From contig NZ_RCUW01000007.1 of NCBI RefSeq assembly GCF_003667525.1, positions 62,001-126,000 on the forward strand: a DNA stretch of 64,000 nt. Direction: 5' to 3'. This document shows positions 62,460 to 64,000 of the stretch, in pieces. Position numbers and translations under genes: made by a program. This DNA comes from Mycetocola_B reblochoni. Lineage in GTDB: Bacteria; Actinomycetota; Actinomycetes; Actinomycetales; Microbacteriaceae. The notes below the pieces were generated by a model. That model had not been told where the DNA came from. It was given only the letters and a program-made list of their open reading frames with translations, and did not search any database. The stretch's first letter is position 1. Every line of letters begins with the position of its first letter.

Positions 62460-63968
62460 CTACCGCTTGCGCTTCTCGCGCACGCGCATGTTGAGGACGA
62501 TCGGCGTTCCCTCGAAGCCGTAGATCTCGCGCAGGCGGCGCTGGATGAAGCGCCGGTAGCCGGGGTCGAGGAAGCCCGTGGTGAACAGCACGAACGTCGG
62601 CGGGCGGGTCGAGGCCTGGGTGCCGAAGAGGATGCGCGGCTGCTTGCCTCCACGCACGGGGTGCGGGTGCTCCGCCGTGAGCTCGGCGAGGAAGGCGTTG
62701 AACTTGCCGGTCGGGATGCGGGTGTCCCACGAGTCGAGTGCGCGCTCCAGGGCGGGCACCAGCTTCTCCAGGTGGCGGCCCGTGCGCGCAGAGATGTTGA
62801 CGCGCGGAGCCCACGCCACGTGGGCGAGGTCCCGCTCGATCTCGCGCTCCAGATAGCGGCGGCGCTCGTCGTCGAGCTGGTCCCACTTGTTGAAGCCGAG
62901 CACGAGCGCACGGCCCGACTCGAGCACCAGGTCGATGATGCGCAGGTCCTGATCGCTGATCGACTGGGTGACGTCGAGCAGCACGACCGCGACCTCCGCC
63001 TTCTCGACGGCGGTGCTCGTGCGCAGCGACGCGTAGAAGTCGGCCCCCTGCTGCAGGTGCACACGCCGGCGGATACCGGCGGTGTCGACGAAGCGCCACA
63101 CGCGGCCGCCCAGCTCGATCTGCTCGTCGACCGGGTCGCGGGTGGTGCCGGCGAGGTCGTTGACGACGACGCGCTCCTCCCCCGCGGCCTTGTTCAGCAG
63201 GCTCGACTTGCCGACGTTCGGCCGGCCGACAATGGCGACGCGGCGGGGACCGCCCACCTCGTCCTTCGCGACGGCGGACACGGCCGGCAGCTTCGCGAGC
63301 ACGCTGTCGAGCAGGTCGGCGACGCCGCGGCCGTGCAGGGCGGACACCGGCACGGGCTCGCCGAGGCCGAGCGACCACAGCGCCGTGGCGTTGGGCTCCT
63401 GACGCAGGTCGTCGACCTTGTTGGCGACCAGGTAGACGGGCTTATTTACCTTGCGCAGCAGGCGCACGACGTGCTCGTCGGTGCTCGTCGCCCCGACGTT
63501 CGCGTCGACGACGAAGAGCACGGCATCGGACAGGTCGATGGCGACCTCGGCCTGCGCCGCGACGGAGGCGTCGATCCCCCGGGCGTCGGGCTCCCAGCCG
63601 CCGGTGTCGACGAGGGTGAACGGCCGACCGTTCCATTCCGCACGGTACGACACCCGGTCGCGGGTGACGCCGGGGGTGTCCTCGACGACCGCCTCGCGGC
63701 GCCCCAGGATACGGTTCACCAGCGCCGACTTGCCGACGTTGGGGCGTCCGACGATCGCGACGACCGGCAGAGCGGGGTAGTAGGTGATCTGGTCGGGGTC
63801 CTCGCCCGCGGCCTCGAGGACGGCGAGGTCCTCGTCCTCGAGCTCGTACTCGTCGAGCCCGCGCCGCAGGGTGTCGCTGCGCTGGGTGACGACCTCGTCG
63901 TCGAGCCCGGCGAGGCGCTCCTCGAGCCGGTCGTCCGCGTCGAAGCGGTCGGCGTCAAAGTCGGCCAT
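62460..63968 (-). CDS. der: Ribosome assembly GTPase Der (EngA)
   Basis: 502 residues with two GTPase domains and a C-terminal KH-like domain. First G domain: GRPNVGKSALVN (about 74-85), DTPGVTRD, DTGGWE, NKVDD. Second: GRPNVGKSSLLN (about 247-258), DLAGTTRD, DTAGIR, NKWD. The C-terminal GKQPRILFGTQ and FTTGFLDPGYRRFIQRRLRE are typical. An acidic N-terminal extension of about 65 residues is common in actinobacterial Der. It acts in 50S subunit assembly. The start follows GAGGAGACAC. The gene marks the return to core chromosome. Confidence 0.97.
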   Translation of the reverse strand: MADFDADRFDADDRLEERLAGLDDEVVTQRSDTLRRGLDEYELEDEDLAVLEAAGEDPDQITYYPALPVVAIVGRPNVGKSALVNRILGRREAVVEDTPGVTRDRVSYRAEWNGRPFTLVDTGGWEPDARGIDASVAAQAEVAIDLSDAVLFVVDANVGATSTDEHVVRLLRKVNKPVYLVANKVDDLRQEPNATALWSLGLGEPVPVSALHGRGVADLLDSVLAKLPAVSAVAKDEVGGPRRVAIVGRPNVGKSSLLNKAAGEERVVVNDLAGTTRDPVDEQIELGGRVWRFVDTAGIRRRVHLQQGADFYASLRTSTAVEKAEVAVVLLDVTQSISDQDLRIIDLVLESGRALVLGFNKWDQLDDERRRYLEREIERDLAHVAWAPRVNISARTGRHLEKLVPALERALDSWDTRIPTGKFNAFLAELTAEHPHPVRGGKQPRILFGTQASTRPPTFVLFTTGFLDPGYRRFIQRRLREIYGFEGTPIVLNMRVREKRKR

Positions 63969-64000
63969 GGTGTGTCTCCTCGGTGTGGTGCCGCGCTAGG

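Overview
The window is high-GC DNA from a Gram-positive actinobacterium, most like Microbacterium or a close Microbacteriaceae relative. The evidence is GC-rich codon use, dense ATGA/GTGA stop-start overlaps, an actinobacterial iron box, a DUF2637/SCO6880-type conjugation module and a 13E12-type HNH remnant. The species is an inference.

Region 1 (1-32230, minus strand) is one siderophore locus. Reading with transcription from a single 19-bp iron box at 32212-32230, the genes are: two FecCD permeases, a FepC-like ATPase, a binding lipoprotein, 2,3-dihydroxybenzoate synthesis (isochorismatase, DHB dehydrogenase, isochorismate synthase), DHB-AMP ligase, an ornithine-type N-hydroxylase, a free-standing aryl carrier protein, an MbtH protein, a siderophore-interacting reductase, two NRPSs (3639 and 2259 residues), a thioesterase part and two ABC exporter halves. 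Almost every junction overlaps, so this looks like one operon of about 32 kb. Specificity residues read from the A domains give glycine for module 3, serine for module 4 and the exochelin-type ornithine code for module 5. The predicted product is therefore a catechol-hydroxamate peptide, DHB-(D-aa1)-aa2-Gly-Ser-(N5-hydroxy)Orn, with aa1 and aa2 unassigned. A run of seven G separates the synthetase frame from the rest of its thioesterase domain.

Region 2 (32261-34405) holds a divergent AraC regulator that shares the iron-box interval, a DUF808 membrane protein gene broken by one TAG, and a remnant of an HNH endonuclease.

Region 3 (about 34.4-54.4 kb, plus strand) is an integrated conjugative element. 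It carries a prim-pol, a DUF2637 protein, a ParB-like protein, a complete-looking type IV secretion set (VirB8-like, lysozyme/M23 hydrolase, two small pilin-like proteins, VirB6-like, SCO6880, VirB4, VirD4), an SSB, an excisionase and a tyrosine integrase next to tRNA-Pro(GGG). I find no relaxase and no left attachment site. Two patterns tie the genes together: a 25-nt intergenic motif before eight genes, and a shared C-terminal tail on four or five small proteins.

Region 4 (54.4-64 kb) holds tRNA-Pro with an 80-bp tandem array of tRNA halves, a MerR/MFS pair, a NUDIX protein with a PIN/NYN-like tail, and an ISL3-family element of 3191 bp. That element carries a GlxA-type regulator and an ABM-family protein as passengers. 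It has an 8-bp target duplication and splits a secreted-protein gene whose frame is restored exactly when the element is removed. A lipoprotein gene and the housekeeping GTPase gene der close the window.
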